This document shows, piece after piece, positions 43,820 to 55,787 of a stretch of 64,000 bases of DNA; positions within the stretch are counted from its first letter, which is position 1, and the number at the start of each line of letters is the position of its first letter. The DNA is from Sweltsa coloradensis. Taxonomy: Eukaryota; Arthropoda; Insecta; Plecoptera; Chloroperlidae. The stretch lies in NCBI GenBank assembly GCA_024449915.1, contig JAMZAV010001732.1, positions 344,258-408,257 of the forward strand, read 5' to 3'. The notes below the pieces were generated by a model. The model was not told the DNA's origin, made no database searches, and saw only the letters and a program-made list of their open reading frames with translations. The translations under genes and the position numbers were made by a program.

Positions 43820-43945
43820 AATTACAAAATCTTTCCCGACCAGGGGATTGAACCCAGGTCTCCCACATTTCGGGTATAACGGCGCCTTAGCCAACTAGAC
43901 TAGGAAATTACGCCAAAGTCGTTGTTAGACGAGTGAGCGAGTCGT
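43820..43945 (-). mobile_element. SINE family C head next to a second Helitron-like terminus
   Basis: The tRNA-like head on - is adjacent to GTCGTTGTTAGACGAGTGAG, a terminus shared with 57067, 57300 and 57900. Confidence 0.45.
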
Positions 43946-44359
43946 GTGTTGAGTCCCCAGGAACATTTGCATTTAAGTTTGATAATAATATACGTAAGGT
44001 ATAAATAATAGGGTTTTGAGTTAAGTTGGTATACGGGCGCGTCAAATGTATGGCCATAATGCGCCACTCTAGCCTTTGAAAGGCTTTGAAAGGGAATGTT
44101 AGCAAATACTCAACACATGGCTCACTATTTTGCTAGTAATAATATTTGATATTTCGTAGGAGATAGGAATTGTTGTCTGTAGTATTTGACATTGTGGTCT
44201 ATATATTTTGAAAACAAAGCCAAAGTGGAGGGAAAACGTGGTGTGAAAGAAGTGTAAAAACGAAGTTATTGTGAAATGATCATCAATGCGAATGCAAGGG
44301 ATTAAGTCCTCGTACAGCTGTCCAAACTCCAATCACTTTTATTTGTTCTAAACCAGTTA

Positions 44360-44923
44360 TTGGATGAGCGAAGCGAAGATTCCATTCTACTACACTGGAG
44401 AAAAAATCCGGAATGTTGTTTTTTCCTTTCTATTTTTTCTGTTTCTATTTTACTGTGTTTTTGTTAACACGATTCCGGCTAAACGGACTCCAATTGCGAT
44501 GAAATTTTCTGGAGGCCTTCGAAATCTCTGAACTTAGAACTTCTACGTTTTTGAGTGCAATCAAAAATTATTTCTTATGAAAATCGCAATTTTACGATTG
44601 TTTTTCGATTTTTAAAAGATTTCTTTGACATATAACACCTACATGCTATATCCGATTGTAATGATATTTTCACAGAACCTTAATTTTATGAATTCATATA
44701 TTTGAGTGAAATTTGAGCGCAATCGTAAATTATTTCTTATGAAAATCGCAATTTTACGAATTTTTCCATTTTTATAATAGCGTTTTTTTTTTTCGTTTTT
44801 TCAAAATTTCTTTGACTTTTTTTTCTCAGAACAATAAAAAATCTGCATAACACATGGCAGTTCAATGCATCATGTACGCTTATCCAACAACGCGCCTGAA
44901 ACAGCGTTTGCAAAGATTCCTTG
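44360..44923 (+). mobile_element. Helitron-like element, diverged end
   Basis: TTGGATGAGCGAAGCGAAG start; the end region CGCTTATCCAACAACGC with hairpin is intact, but the last bases read TTCCTTG instead of TTCCTAG. Confidence 0.6.
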
Positions 44924-45057
44924 TGTCTTTAAAGAATATATTACAAATGAATATCGTTCGTCAATAAAATTATTAATAAAAACACACACAAAATTGAAAT
45001 TTGTCTTCTGTTGCCGTCTATAGTGTTGTATAGATTCCTAGCAATCATATATTATCC

Positions 45058-45122
45058 AACATACCTAGTTAGACAGCTGAAGCGGGGCATACATTGCACC
45101 CTGGGCAGGCTTCCCACGAGAA
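45058..45122 (+). mobile_element. SINE family A tail fragment
   Basis: Contains TGCACCCTGGGCAGGCTTCC. No head. Confidence 0.5.
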
Positions 45123-45366
45123 GGCTAATGTTTATATATTGTTTGTTAGTTCCTCACCCACTAACTCACCAGTAAGCTACTGTCGTCTATATCTTTGCCT
45201 CGCCCGACACGGCTCCCTGGCTAACTCACTGACACAGTCCAGCCAGCACTGCAGCTAGATAGAGCGGTATCAATGCCGGGCTAAGATAAGATAAGATATC
45301 AGGAGGCAGAGAACGCAAGGTGTAGACAGCTCTAAGGTAGGATATATACAAGGTCGCTGGTTACCA

Positions 45367-45990
45367 CTAGGCCGCTTCGCGAACGCTTTTTTTAGTCGCG
45401 TTGATGGATGAGCTCTTTTGTAAGTTTTTAGTTTGCGTAGGACCACTTTTCCTTTGCAATTGCTTTTTTATGCATTGTAGGTGATTGTTGTCGAGTTTCT
45501 ATTGTAACTTGTTAATCGTTATTATGAACCAAAAAAAAAACTCATATTAAAACCTTTATTCTACGGATTCTGATAAGCTTTTTCAAGTTTTTTTTTCAAA
45601 AAGCAATACATCACCATTACCTTAATGTCCATGTGAAATATGAACGTTGTAGCCCCACCCGTTTGGTCAGATTCGGCCCAAATGTCACGAAAATGTCGCA
45701 CTAAAAATCAGAAAAAATCGTAAAAATACGATATTCATGAGAAATATTTCATCGATTGTACCCAAAAACGTGGCAGTTCTAAGTTCAGAGATTTTGAAGG
45801 TCCCCTCAAGATCGCATATGCCGTTTGCCCGGTAGAGTGCGAACAAACAGACAGAAAAAAAATCATTGGAGCTAAATTTTTTGATTGGTCAGTGAAATCT
45901 TATTTATTTTATTTTATTATTTATTTGACGTCTATCCTATTCAGTTATAAAAACTGATTTACAAAGGAGGTCTTCGTTTCGCTCATCCAA
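45367..45990 (-). mobile_element. Helitron-like element, minus orientation
   Basis: On + CTAGGCCGCTTCGCGAACGC at the left and CGCTCATCCAA at the right. An inverted retroposon-like tail (45899-45968) is inserted near the right end. Confidence 0.65.
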
Positions 45991-46495
45991 TGAGTATGAC
46001 ATACGACCAGTTGTGTCACGGGGGTATACCCCAATCAGAACCAAGTTTAACTGGTCCCCTCTAAGAGTCTTCATGAGACAAACATGTACTGGGCACGCTC
46101 GTAAACACTCATATATTCAGATGTACAACGCTCTGGAGAAAAATTGAAACAACATACGAGAATTCTAAAATGCACAAGACACATATTTTTTTATGCAGAA
46201 CAACACACAGCAAACAAACCATACTATACACCTATTATAGTGGCACGCTGAACTCTTCATCGGACAGGAGCAAGGCCTTAAAGGGGCTATTACAAACATT
46301 TTTTGCCACATAATCCATAGAATAATACTACAATAAATTGACCCTTTTAAAAACTTATATCTTGTAACTTATCACGAACTTGTCCATTTTTTTGATCCAG
46401 AAATTTGCGAAAATGGTGTTTTGGGAACTTTTTAAATCGGCTTTACCGTGCATCTTTTTTGTTTCACATAGATACTAGAGCATCGTACCAATCTA

Positions 46496-47249
46496 CTAGG
46501 AAAACGCTTAAGTCCCGCCGCGTTGTTGGATGAGCGTAATTGGTGCATTGAGCTGCCATGTGATATGTGGATTTTCTGTTGTTTTGTGGAAAAATCATTA
46601 CTAAGCTGAATATTTAAAAAAAAAATTATTAAATTAATTAAAAAATTAACTAAAATATTTAATTTCTTTAATTAATTGTAATTTTAAAAATAGAAAAAAA
46701 TCGTAAAATTGCGATTTTTATAAGAAATAATTATTCGATTGCGCTCAAATTTAACACGAATATATTAATTCATAAAATTAAGGCTCTGTGAAAAAATCAT
46801 AACAATAGGATAAAGCATGTAGGTGTAGTCAAAGAATTGTTTAAAAAAAGAAAAAAAACGTAAAATTTTGATTTTCATGAGAAATTTTTTTTCGATTGAG
46901 CTCAAATTTTACACGAATATCTTAATTCATAAAATTAAGGTTCTGTGAAAAAATCATTTAAGTCGAATTAAGCATGTAGGTGTCGAAGAATTTTTTTAAA
47001 ATCGAAAAAAATCATAAAATTGCGATTTTCATAAGATTTTTTTTTCGATTGCGCTCAAAAACGTGGCAGTTCTAAGTTCAGAGATTTCGAAGGCCTCCAC
47101 AAAATTTCATCACAATTGGAGTATTGGTTTAGCCGGAATCGTGTTAACAAACAGCCAAAAATACAGAAAAAAAAGAAAAAAAAATTCCGGATTTTTTTTC
47201 GTTCAGTGAGTGAAATGGAATCTTCGTTCGCTCGCTACGCTCATCCAAT
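46496..47249 (-). mobile_element. Helitron-like element, minus orientation
   Basis: Left CTAGGAAAACGCTTAAGTCC, right CGCTCGCTACGCTCATCCAA. Confidence 0.7.
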
Positions 47250-47699
47250 TACTTCGTAACTTTGATAACTGTGATCTAATTACTTATTGATAAAAGTAAA
47301 TGATTGACAATGATCATCTTGTATCGTTATACAATATGCAAAAGTTTAAGCTTATCTGTGATTCAAGTCGGGAAACCGTCATAGAAATCATGTAACAAGA
47401 AGAAAATTTAAAACACAACTTTTATTGGTAAAAAAAAAAAATACAAACACTCTTTACAGTTTACACCCTTACATACTATACATACATCATTATTATTTAA
47501 ATAATTACCATAAGACGAAGTATAACATGTCTTCCTGATTTATTCATCGATCTAGATATTCAAACAAAAAAAGTGGTAGTTGAGGTCCAATGACCCAAAA
47601 TATGCATAAATATCATGATACATATTTTCGCACAAATCCGATTAAATCCAACATAATTTAGTAAGTATTCAAGACAAAAACATTTTTTAAAACTTTTTT

Positions 47700-49325
47700 T
47701 TGTGGGGGGGGGGGGGGGGGGAATAGCGGGTAAGGGCCCAACACAGCCAGTCTGACGAGTGATATTCTTTTCCGAGGTAAATTTTTCTATACTAGGAAAA
47801 CGCTAAAGTCCCGCCGCGTTGATGGATGAGTTTTTTAAAAGTTTTTAGTTTGCGTGGGATATCTTTACTTTTGCAAGTGCTTTGTTTTGCTGCCTACGCA
47901 TTGTAGGTGATTGTTGTCAAATTTCTATTGTTTCTTGTCAATTGAAATTATTTACTGTAAAAAAACTTATATTAAAAGCTCTATTTCTATGGATTCCGGC
48001 AAAACTTTTCAACTTTTCTTTCAAAAGGAAACTACATCACCATAACTTTAATTTTTATGTATAATATGAAAGTTGTAGCCCCACCCGTTTTGTCAGAATT
48101 GGCCCAAATGTCTCGAAAATATCGCAGTAAAAATCGAAAAAAAAATCGTAAAAGTACGATATTCATGAGAAATATTTCTTCGATTGTACCCAAAAACAAT
48201 ACACCTCTAAGTTCAGAGATTTCGAAGGTCCCCTCCAATTTTCATCAAGATCGGATATATGCCGTTTGCCTGGTTAGAGAGTTAACAAACAGACAAAAAA
48301 AACAAACAAACAAAAAAACAAAAAAACACCCGAGCTAAATTTTTTGGGGGTCAGTGAAATTGAAGTCTTCGCTTCACTCGCTTCGCTCGCTACGCTCATC
48401 CAAAAATGCCGTATTTTTCAATCATGTTTAATTTATGAGGGCAGATATGATCATTTTTAGGGCCCAATTCCGGGGCCGTATGACGGGTCAAAGCCGCAAC
48501 GCAGATCGTCTGCCGACTTATATTAGACCTCCTGGTAACTTTAAATATATATGGACGTATGTTTGAATCATAAATACATTATGAGGGCAGATTTGACCTT
48601 TTTTGGGCCCACTTCGGGGGCGTTTGACGGGTTAAAGCCCCAACGCAGCCCGTCTGACAATTTGATTGGATATTGCTCAACGTCTCATATTTATGCAACT
48701 TGGTTAATCGAGACGAAGGGAGGGACTTTTAGGGATGACGCGGGGGTAAAAGGGGGTGGACAGGGCCTTGTGCTGGTCAGAACCAGCCACAAGCGTATGG
48801 GGAGGACACTGGATAGGTGTTCCCCCACGTCGTGGTCGTCTCCGTCTGTGTCATCATCCGTCCGTGTTGTCATTGTCGTTGCCGTCGGGGAGGTAGTCAA
48901 AGGGAAGGGGGAAAGTTCCCCGACGACGACCCAGAGCTCGCCATTATTTTCAGCACAAAAACTCCCCTAATCACGGGCCAAACCACGAGAAGGTTGCGAT
49001 TTGGGAAAATTTGATCGAGTGAAAATCTTTTTTCCTGGTAATTGGTTCTATAAAATGACGTATGTTTGAATCATGTATACCTATTGAGGGAAGATTTGAC
49101 TTTTTTTTGGGGGGGGGGCCACTTTGGGGGCGTCTGTGGGGTCAACGGCCCAACGCAGCCCGTCTGACGAGTGATATTCGTTTTTCTGGTAATTTTCACT
49201 ATAAAATGTTGTATGTTTGAATCATGTAGGGTATAACTTATGAGGGCAGAGTTGACTTTTTTGGGGGCCCACTTTGGGGGCGTCTGACGGGTAAACGCCC
49301 CCACGTTGACTTGTAAAAAGGGCAT
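47700..49325. repeat. Diverged tandem array, units about 130-165 bp
   Basis: Units share ATGTTTGAATCATG, a G-rich stretch, CAACGCAGCCCGTCTGACGAG and GATATTCTTTTTC. They occur at about 47700, 48420, 48560, 49066 and 49205. A Helitron-like element (47792-48403) interrupts them. Confidence 0.7.
47792..48403 (-). mobile_element. Helitron-like element inserted in the tandem array
   Basis: CTAGGAAAACGCTAAAGTCC at the left, CGCTCGCTACGCTCATCCAA at the right. Confidence 0.7.
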
Positions 49326-49399
49326 TTTTGAAAATGACTTGAATTTCCGCTTCTATTTCAATGGTCAAAACATATGTACCTTATGAGGCAATAGAAACT

Positions 49400-49945
49400 G
49401 TCACTGGCTCTCCGTCAGACACGATATCACATGCTAGAATCAACAAACTTAGAGTTTATTATTGTGCCTCGTTACGACTCCAAGTCACCGTTAACACATT
49501 GAGCCAAGAATAATGATGAAAGCATTGGTTGTTCATTAACAAAATGTATACAATCGTCAGCCTATAGCGGGAATAGAACTGAGGACCTTCTGTATCGGAA
49601 GCAGTGACTCTAGCCACAGGACCAACGAGCCACACATTAGTATTATATTCTTTGTAACCGCCTTAAAAAATAGTGACCATCATTCCTTCTAATCTACGAG
49701 GTATTTAATGTGAATCTCAATGTAGTTACTTTAAACCGGTCTAATCTTGGTTGGCAACAACACCGCCTGGCTTTGAACAACACGCGGTGACCTCACAGTG
49801 TTATCACTCTCGTGTCAGAGTTCACGGGCGACACTGATAACAGGCCTAGAAACTGGTCAATAACATTGAAATTGAGTTTAAAATGGAATTTGTATTATTT
49901 ATTAGTAAATCTGTTACTTTGTTTCCATACGAATTTGTTAAATGG
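49400..49945 (-). repeat. Left arm of an inverted repeat bracketing the IgSF gene (contains SINE D)
   Basis: Reverse complement of 56525-57050 with moderate divergence. Shared blocks include GTGTTATCACTCTCGTGTC, ACAACACCGCCTGGC and AATAACATTGAAATT. Confidence 0.8.
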
Positions 49946-50059
49946 ATATTAATGCCCTAAGCTGATGATCTTGTTGCTATTAGATGTTAAAGTGCGATTA
50001 GAAAAAGCATGAATATTGGAGTAAAGCAGAGTTGCTACTTTCAAGGATTTTATACTTTT

Positions 50060-50125
50060 TCAAGGATTTCGTTACGCGCGAGACCCTGATTCACGAGGTC
50101 TCAGGTTCGACTCCCGCCTTCACTA
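50060..50125 (+). repeat. tRNA-like SINE head, degenerate
   Basis: Contains GGTCTCAGGTTCGACTCCC. No body was recognised. Confidence 0.35.
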
Positions 50126-50786
50126 TGAACTCCGCGAGAATCGAAACCAGGGGCCTATTAACTAACGTGATAGAAACCTAGTCCAGCGACAGGGGCGACT
50201 TAGATATTGAACACAGGGATTTTTGGAGATCTGGGAGCAACATAGCGAAAGCAACTCTAACGAAATTACTGTTTTTAATTACTTCAAATTATTTTGTTTA
50301 TATAGTTTTATCTGTCATGCACCAGGAAGTAGCCACTAGACGAGCCACACCTATATTCACCATCAAGTGAGGGGTACACTGTCCCTCTTAGGTGATGTAG
50401 ATACAGGTCTGTAAAGTACTCACGTGCATAGTTTTTAAAACAAGGTAACAAGGCTTATAAAAAAGGTGATGTCATGTTAATAAAAAATATTTCATAATTG
50501 TTGTTGTGACCTCTGGAACAGTTCATATTCGTGATTGCAAAAACACTCGAGGCTCCCAATCAGTCTTATCACTGACACTTTGACCTCTGACCTGTTCTCC
50601 TCACGCCACCCAGGGCTTTCATCTTGAGATGAACTTTGCATCTGAGTCGACCCGGCGAGTGTGGATTGGCCTAATTTAAAACACGATATAGCTGGCCCGG
50701 TGTTGGGTCTTTGCTATTGGACGACGGCCATCTTGTTTGTCTCTTGCTTCCAAGTCCACTGACGTAATGTTGCTCACGGCTGGTTG

Positions 50787-50820
50787 TATAAAGCGACGAC
50801 CATATCTAACCCATCATTCT
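50787..50820 (+). promoter_or_regulatory. TATA box and likely start site of the IgSF gene
   Basis: TATAAAG at 50787-50793, then pyrimidine-rich CATCATTCTCAG about 25-30 bp downstream as a plausible initiator. The ATG at 50873 would follow a 5' UTR of about 55 nt. Confidence 0.55.
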
Positions 50821-50872
50821 CAGCCCAGAGCTTTGTCGTCTCATCTATAATATTATTATCTCTCTGTCAACA

Positions 50873-50924
50873 ATGTCCAAGGTGTTGTTTGCACTGCTTG
50901 TGATGGCAGGCCTCCAGGACGTCC
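50873..50924 (+). CDS. IgSF gene exon 1: signal peptide
   Basis: ATG in a reasonable context (CAACAATGTCC) encodes MSKVLFALLVMAGL followed by QDV, a typical secretory signal peptide. A consensus donor GTGAG follows at 50925, leaving phase 1. It continues to the exon at 51984. Confidence 0.7.
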
Positions 50925-51239
50925 GTGAGAAAACTACTTTTCTGTTTTCAGTTTTATATTTCTGAATAATTAATATTCCCGAACAACCATATCAAGAAAT
51001 CTAAACATAATTTATCGATTTTCAATTTCTCCAAATTGCTTACATTAACTCAATTTTAAGGGAAACCATAATATGCTTTCTATCAAATCGTCAATATATG
51101 TATTGTGTTGTTTTATTATTTCTAGGAACACACCAATTTATGTCAATATAATAATTATTAACATATTGTTTTTGAATAGAACTATAGAAGAATATAAAGT
51201 TGTTTCAGAATGACAGGTGTATCATCACAGGTCCACTGC

Positions 51240-51335
51240 AAGAACATGTTGTCCTGTAGTGTTGTTGCACAAAGCTGTCTTATGTTTAGACGTCCGTCTG
51301 GGAAACCCGACACCCGGGTTCAAACCCCGCGCGAG
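51240..51335 (+). repeat. tRNA-like SINE head in intron 1
   Basis: Contains GACACCCGGGTTCAAACCCC. The remainder of the intron (50925-51983) shows nothing else. Confidence 0.4.
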
Positions 51336-51983
51336 TTAGATATTATTGTAGCTATTGTGTAAATTGTGTGTCTAGAAATAAGCCCTTGTTGTATTGCAAA
51401 AGGGTAAATTATATTATAATCAATGTATCGGTGGTCTTTGAAAAGGGGCATCAGTTTCCCTTTGAAGTGCTGAACCATGTTTTCAGAACTCATAATAATT
51501 GCAACATTTAACAAGTTTGTTAGACGCAGGATTGGTTGGGCAGTGTTTATAATATGTCCGCCCGGTTAGTGGTGTAGGCTACCTACCCTGGTTGGTTACC
51601 AACACAATGTCTACCATCAAAAAAATTAAAACAGCTCTAAAATCGCATCTTCTTTCTGACACTTTTTGACTTCTTAAATATGTTAACTATTTGTTATAAG
51701 TATTCAATTAAACTTTTAGGGTTTCACAAACTAACTTTATGTGTTTCAGGCAACAACGGTATTTATATTATACTTGTTTTGTGTTCCGTTCTCTGTGTTG
51801 TCACCTTCTTATTATAACTTTTAATTTGTCTGTTACTCCCCACAGTTAAGTCATGTTCTGGATTTGTGTTTTTTTAAATTTATCATATATACTTAATGAA
51901 TTTTGTTTAGAATGAAATATAAAAAAAAGTGAAGTAAGTGTTGACAAACATCTGTCTCACAACCTCTGATGTCTTGTCTCCAG

Positions 51984-52348
51984 GTGTCGCGTCCTTCAAC
52001 CTCAACATCAGGCCAGACCACGTGCGTGTGAACCATGGACGCCCAGACTGTCTCATTCACCTGCCAGCTGACGTGGCCCTCGCCGGGTGTCAGGTAGGTG
52101 GGGACATACAAAAACAAGGCAGGTCCGCTGCTGGAGCTGAGCCAGGGGCCTCAGTCCCAGGCCGCCCCTCCCACCTGACGACACACAAGACAGCAAGCTA
52201 ACCGGCTACAGCTACAGCAGCCGGGGTCTGGCGGCCGGAGACTGCGGGGTCTCGCTGCAGGTGGAGGGCCTCAAGCGGGTGGATGGTCGCCTGTCGCGTC
52301 CGAACCGAGGGGAGGCTGGAAGTAGCCTGGGCGACCTTTATGCTCGCA
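51984..52348 (+). CDS. IgSF gene exon 2: first Ig-like module, frame broken
   Basis: The acceptor TCTTGTCTCCAG and the phase fit exon 1. The 5' half reads FNLNIRPDHVRVNHG, then CLIHLPADVALAGC. The 3' half, in a different frame, reads TGYSYSSRGLAAGDCG, which parallels LYLGAGLQSGECG of the next module. The first frame hits a stop at 52199-52201. There is therefore a one-base shift somewhere in 52094-52198, or a very short intron from the good donor at 52094 (CAG/GTAGGTGG), for which I found only a weak in-phase acceptor near 52197. It ends at donor GTGAGT (52349), phase 1. Confidence 0.6.
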
Positions 52349-52596
52349 GTGAGTTGAACACAGTTTTTACACAGTATAGTATCTGTAAGAACACGGGATG
52401 TGAGACACGTCCACCCACCCTCACAACCTAGGACGGAAAATAAAAGGGAACCTCGCCCAAACGTCACAGTAGAGACAGAGTATCGGGCAGTCAAGTGAAA
52501 CACGTGGTGATTGAGGTTTCTCAACTGGTTTAATTTTATGTTGTGGGTCGAGGGTCTTGTGTGGCAGAGCCAGGGACCGTGTGCAGCATCTCGTAA

Positions 52597-53282
52597 GTAC
52601 AGAGTTAGTGCGGGAGTTGAGATATTACAAGGAAAACATAAATTGTACTGACTGGGTCTCGAACGTACAAGTTGAAACGTAGAAATTTATTTTTTCGTCA
52701 CTGGTAAAAACCAGTTTAAACCAGCACTGGTTTTAACTTATTTTCAACCGTACGAGTCACACACCCCGTGTGAGGTGTTTTTGGATACGGGATCAACCGT
52801 CTGAACACGGTGGTGTAAAACCATTTTGCTCTAGGACAAAAACCTTGGATTTGACATGGTATAAACCGGTTTCTGACCGTTTGAACCATTAATGGTTCAA
52901 ATGAAAAACTTTTTTATCCAGATCATTGGTCATGATGTGAGAAGATGATTTTGAAAACAAAATTGAAAAAAATTACTTTGGCTCTTTTCTAGGCTCAAAT
53001 TAGTCAAAAACCGGTTTTTACAATGTCAAATCTAGGGCTGTTGTTCTAGAGCAAAACGGTTGACTCCATCGTGTTCAGACGGTCGACTCCGTATCTAAAA
53101 AACATCTCGTACGGGGGGTGTGACCGAACAGGTTAGAATTTGGTGAAAATGGTGCCGGTTTGAACCAGTTGCAACCAGTTTCGAGAAAATTTTTTCCACG
53201 TCTCACCTACATTTTCCCATTGTGTTTCTGTGAAGTAGATGTTTTCCTTGTATCGCCTCGCCCGCACTAACTCTCTACTTTG
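52597..53282. mobile_element. Foldback element in intron 2
   Basis: The arms are about 330 bp, with ends GTTAGTGCGGGAGTTGAG and CTCGCCCGCACTAACTC. One arm has a relative in intron 3 (54150-54500), sharing GAGGTGTTTTTGGATACGG. Confidence 0.8.
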
Positions 53283-53336
53283 GCGAGATACCCCCCACAC
53301 ACACAACATGCTACAGGTGACCCCCCCCACTTGTGT

Positions 53337-53359
53337 CGTTGTTGTTGTTTTTGTTGTTG

Positions 53360-53392
<33 letters not shown>

Positions 53393-53402
53393 GTTGTTGT
53401 TG
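53337..53402 (+). repeat. (TTG)n microsatellite in intron 2
   Basis: About 20 units with minor interruptions. Confidence 0.95.
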
Positions 53403-53568
53403 AGCCGAAAATGAGCCTAGCAACAAGTGTTGAAACTCTCACTCTGATATCAACGAGAAGGTTTCCTGGGCCGACATGGTTGGCTGGGGGTTGAACACTA
53501 GACATGTTGACCCGGTCTGGTCTGAGTGACAAAAAACACGGAATGTGTTTCTCCCTCGTTACAGACAG

Positions 53569-53892
53569 GGCCCCCCTCCCTAACACCTGGGGCACAGAGA
53601 GAGCAGGTCGTCCTCCCGGGCGGGGAGGCGAGGTACATGATGAAGGCGGGGGAGCCACTGAGATACTGCCAGTTCCACCTGCCTAGCACGTCTGATTGGC
53701 TCAGGTTCTACCAGGGAGCCGGGTCTGCCCACAGCACCGGCCGGCATCTCTACCTCGGGGCCGGACTGCAGAGCGGAGAGTGCGGCCTCACGCTCACCAA
53801 CATCAGCGAGGCGGACAACGGACCGGTCAGGGGTTATATCTGGTCTCGCACATACAAGATTGACTACAGATACACTGCGCTCGTCGTGGCAC
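53569..53892 (+). CDS. IgSF gene exon 3: second Ig-like module
   Basis: The acceptor (ACAGACAG) gives phase 1 in and phase 1 out, the usual arrangement for an exchangeable Ig exon. The protein has CQFHLPS, DWLRFYQG, LQSGECGLTLTNIS and RYTALVVA. The last is a typical terminal Ig strand and the two cysteines are the expected bridge. Donor GTGAGT at 53893. A one-nucleotide-triplet-earlier acceptor (after 53564) would also be open. Confidence 0.75.
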
Positions 53893-54149
53893 GTGAGTCA
53901 AGGTGTATTACTCATTAGGCTCAACCTGATTTATTTCATACAACATTCATTGTTTTTACTTCATTCCTTGTTTAAAAATTTGCAAGAAACGTAATCAAGT
54001 TGTAAAGTTTATTTTGTTCCGTGTCCGAGGCAACATCACCGGAGCAGAAACCTATTAGAGGTTTATTATTATAAAAATATCTTATTATTATATTTTGGTC
54101 GAAAACTATAAAGCCAATTTAAAAATGGTATTGCAAGATGATCAGGCCG

Positions 54150-54500
54150 AGCCAAGTTAGTGCGGGTGAGGCGATATTGTCAACGTCTGTTTTCACTGAA
54201 GGAGTATCTAAAGAACAAGTTGAATCGTGAAAAATTTACTTTTTCAAAAATTGTAAAAAACCCGGGTTCAAACTGGCCCCAGGCTTACATTATTTTTAAC
54301 CGTTCGTGTCACACAGCCCGTCCGAGGTGTTTTTGGATACGGGATTGTCTGCCTAAACACGATGGTGTCCACCGACTTATGCTAGGACAAAAACTTTACA
54401 TTTGGTATGAAAATATCCGAATTTTTACAGATTTACCAATAATTGTCCGATTGAAAATATTTTTTCTCTACATCATCAGGCGCGATGAGTGTAGATGGGT
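54150..54500 (+). repeat. Half copy of the intron 2 foldback in intron 3
   Basis: Shares GTTAGTGCGGG, GGTGTTTTTGGATACGGGAT and the following region with 52.6-52.95 kb. Confidence 0.65.
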
Positions 54501-54916
54501 TCGAAATAAACTCATTAGAAAAATCCTTTTGACTCACATTTAGACTCAAAAATGCGTTTTTCAAGCCAAGATACAAACATTTGACGTCATTTAGCGCCTG
54601 CTGCTATGATTCTATTAGGACAGAATCGTTCGTACAAACAAGATGGTGTAATCTGATTTGAGCTACTACAAAATCTCTATATTTTGTAGGTATTGCAGCG
54701 AAATGAACGCGCGTAAAAATGAAAATATTGGGTAGCCAGTCTCACCTTAAACCAATTTATTGCATAAGAACATAATATAACAGACAAGAATGTAAAATTA
54801 TACATGGGCTATATTCCAGAGGAACCTGCGTAGTTCATGCACTGTTTGTTTCCTCTAAACGATAAACAAAGCTCTTCCTCAGTGTGTTTACTCAGTCATG
54901 CCATGTGTTGCTTCAG

Positions 54917-55229
54917 GTCGCCCCACTGCACCAACTCTACGCCTGGTCTACACGGGAGACAACGTCACGGCCACCTGTGAGGTGCAGGAGAGTCGCCCTG
55001 TCGCCAACATGTCCTGGGTCCTGGGCGACGCTGTCATCCTCAAGGACGTTATCACCCAAGCCACAGCTCAGGACGAGTGGAGGTGGCCCTGGACGACCCG
55101 GGGGCTATCAAGCAGACTCTCACACTACAGCTGCAGCCCCAAAAACAACGGCAAGGTCTTAAAGTGCGTGGTCTCCCACGTCACCTTGGCCCAGCCACTG
55201 GAGGAAAAAGAGTTCTATCGCATTTACTG
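54917..55229 (+). CDS. IgSF gene exon 4: third Ig-like module
   Basis: Acceptor GTTGCTTCAG, phase 1. The module has TATCEVQESRP, then MSWVLGDAV (the invariant Trp), then HYSCSPKN and LKCVVSHVTL, like C2-set domains of the CD80/nectin type. The donor at 55230 (ACTG/GTGAGT) leaves phase 2, whereas exon 5 needs phase 1 for its Thr-rich frame. Confidence 0.8.
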
Positions 55230-55787
55230 GTGAGTTCTAAAAATCTTGTTTTAACTCATGATATTAATTTTTACTTTCATCAAACATACATCGATTAAAA
55301 AATATATTAGAATCCACAGCAATATTTTCAAGTTAAATTGATGTTTTCTTTGTGTTTTACAAGATGATTGTTAAGATCTGATTGTTGTTTATGAGAAATC
55401 CTGCTCGAGCCGAGCACCACAAGTCCCAATAACAGTTAGTACGTAGAATCTGCTCGATCTCAAGTTGTGCATGACTGAATTGTGTAAACGTCACCTGGTG
55501 TATTGCACGTGTGGGGTATATGTCGTGATGCTAATAAGATTACATACTGAAACACATACGTAGGAAGTGACTGATACATTATTGATCTAATAAACATTAG
55601 GAAGGTCTGACTTATGTCGGAGGAACAAAGGTTGCACTGAAATAAATATTGTTATACAATCAATAAAATATCCTGAGTTATAAGACAATTATATCAAGTT
55701 TCATTGAACCAAGAAATTCCAAACACAATACAAATAATAGTGTTGAACCAATTTGGAAATAATTACTTATTCATTTTATTTTTTCAG

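Noticed and set aside
37594..48340. Similar short frames (DLDENFRGPSKSLNL-like) in several Helitron-like elements
   Set aside because: They reflect common descent of the repeat DNA; each is interrupted at different points and no catalytic motif is visible.
48551..48970. 139-codon frame and overlapping minus frames
   Set aside because: Spans tandem array units and GC-rich low-complexity sequence; no splice or domain support.
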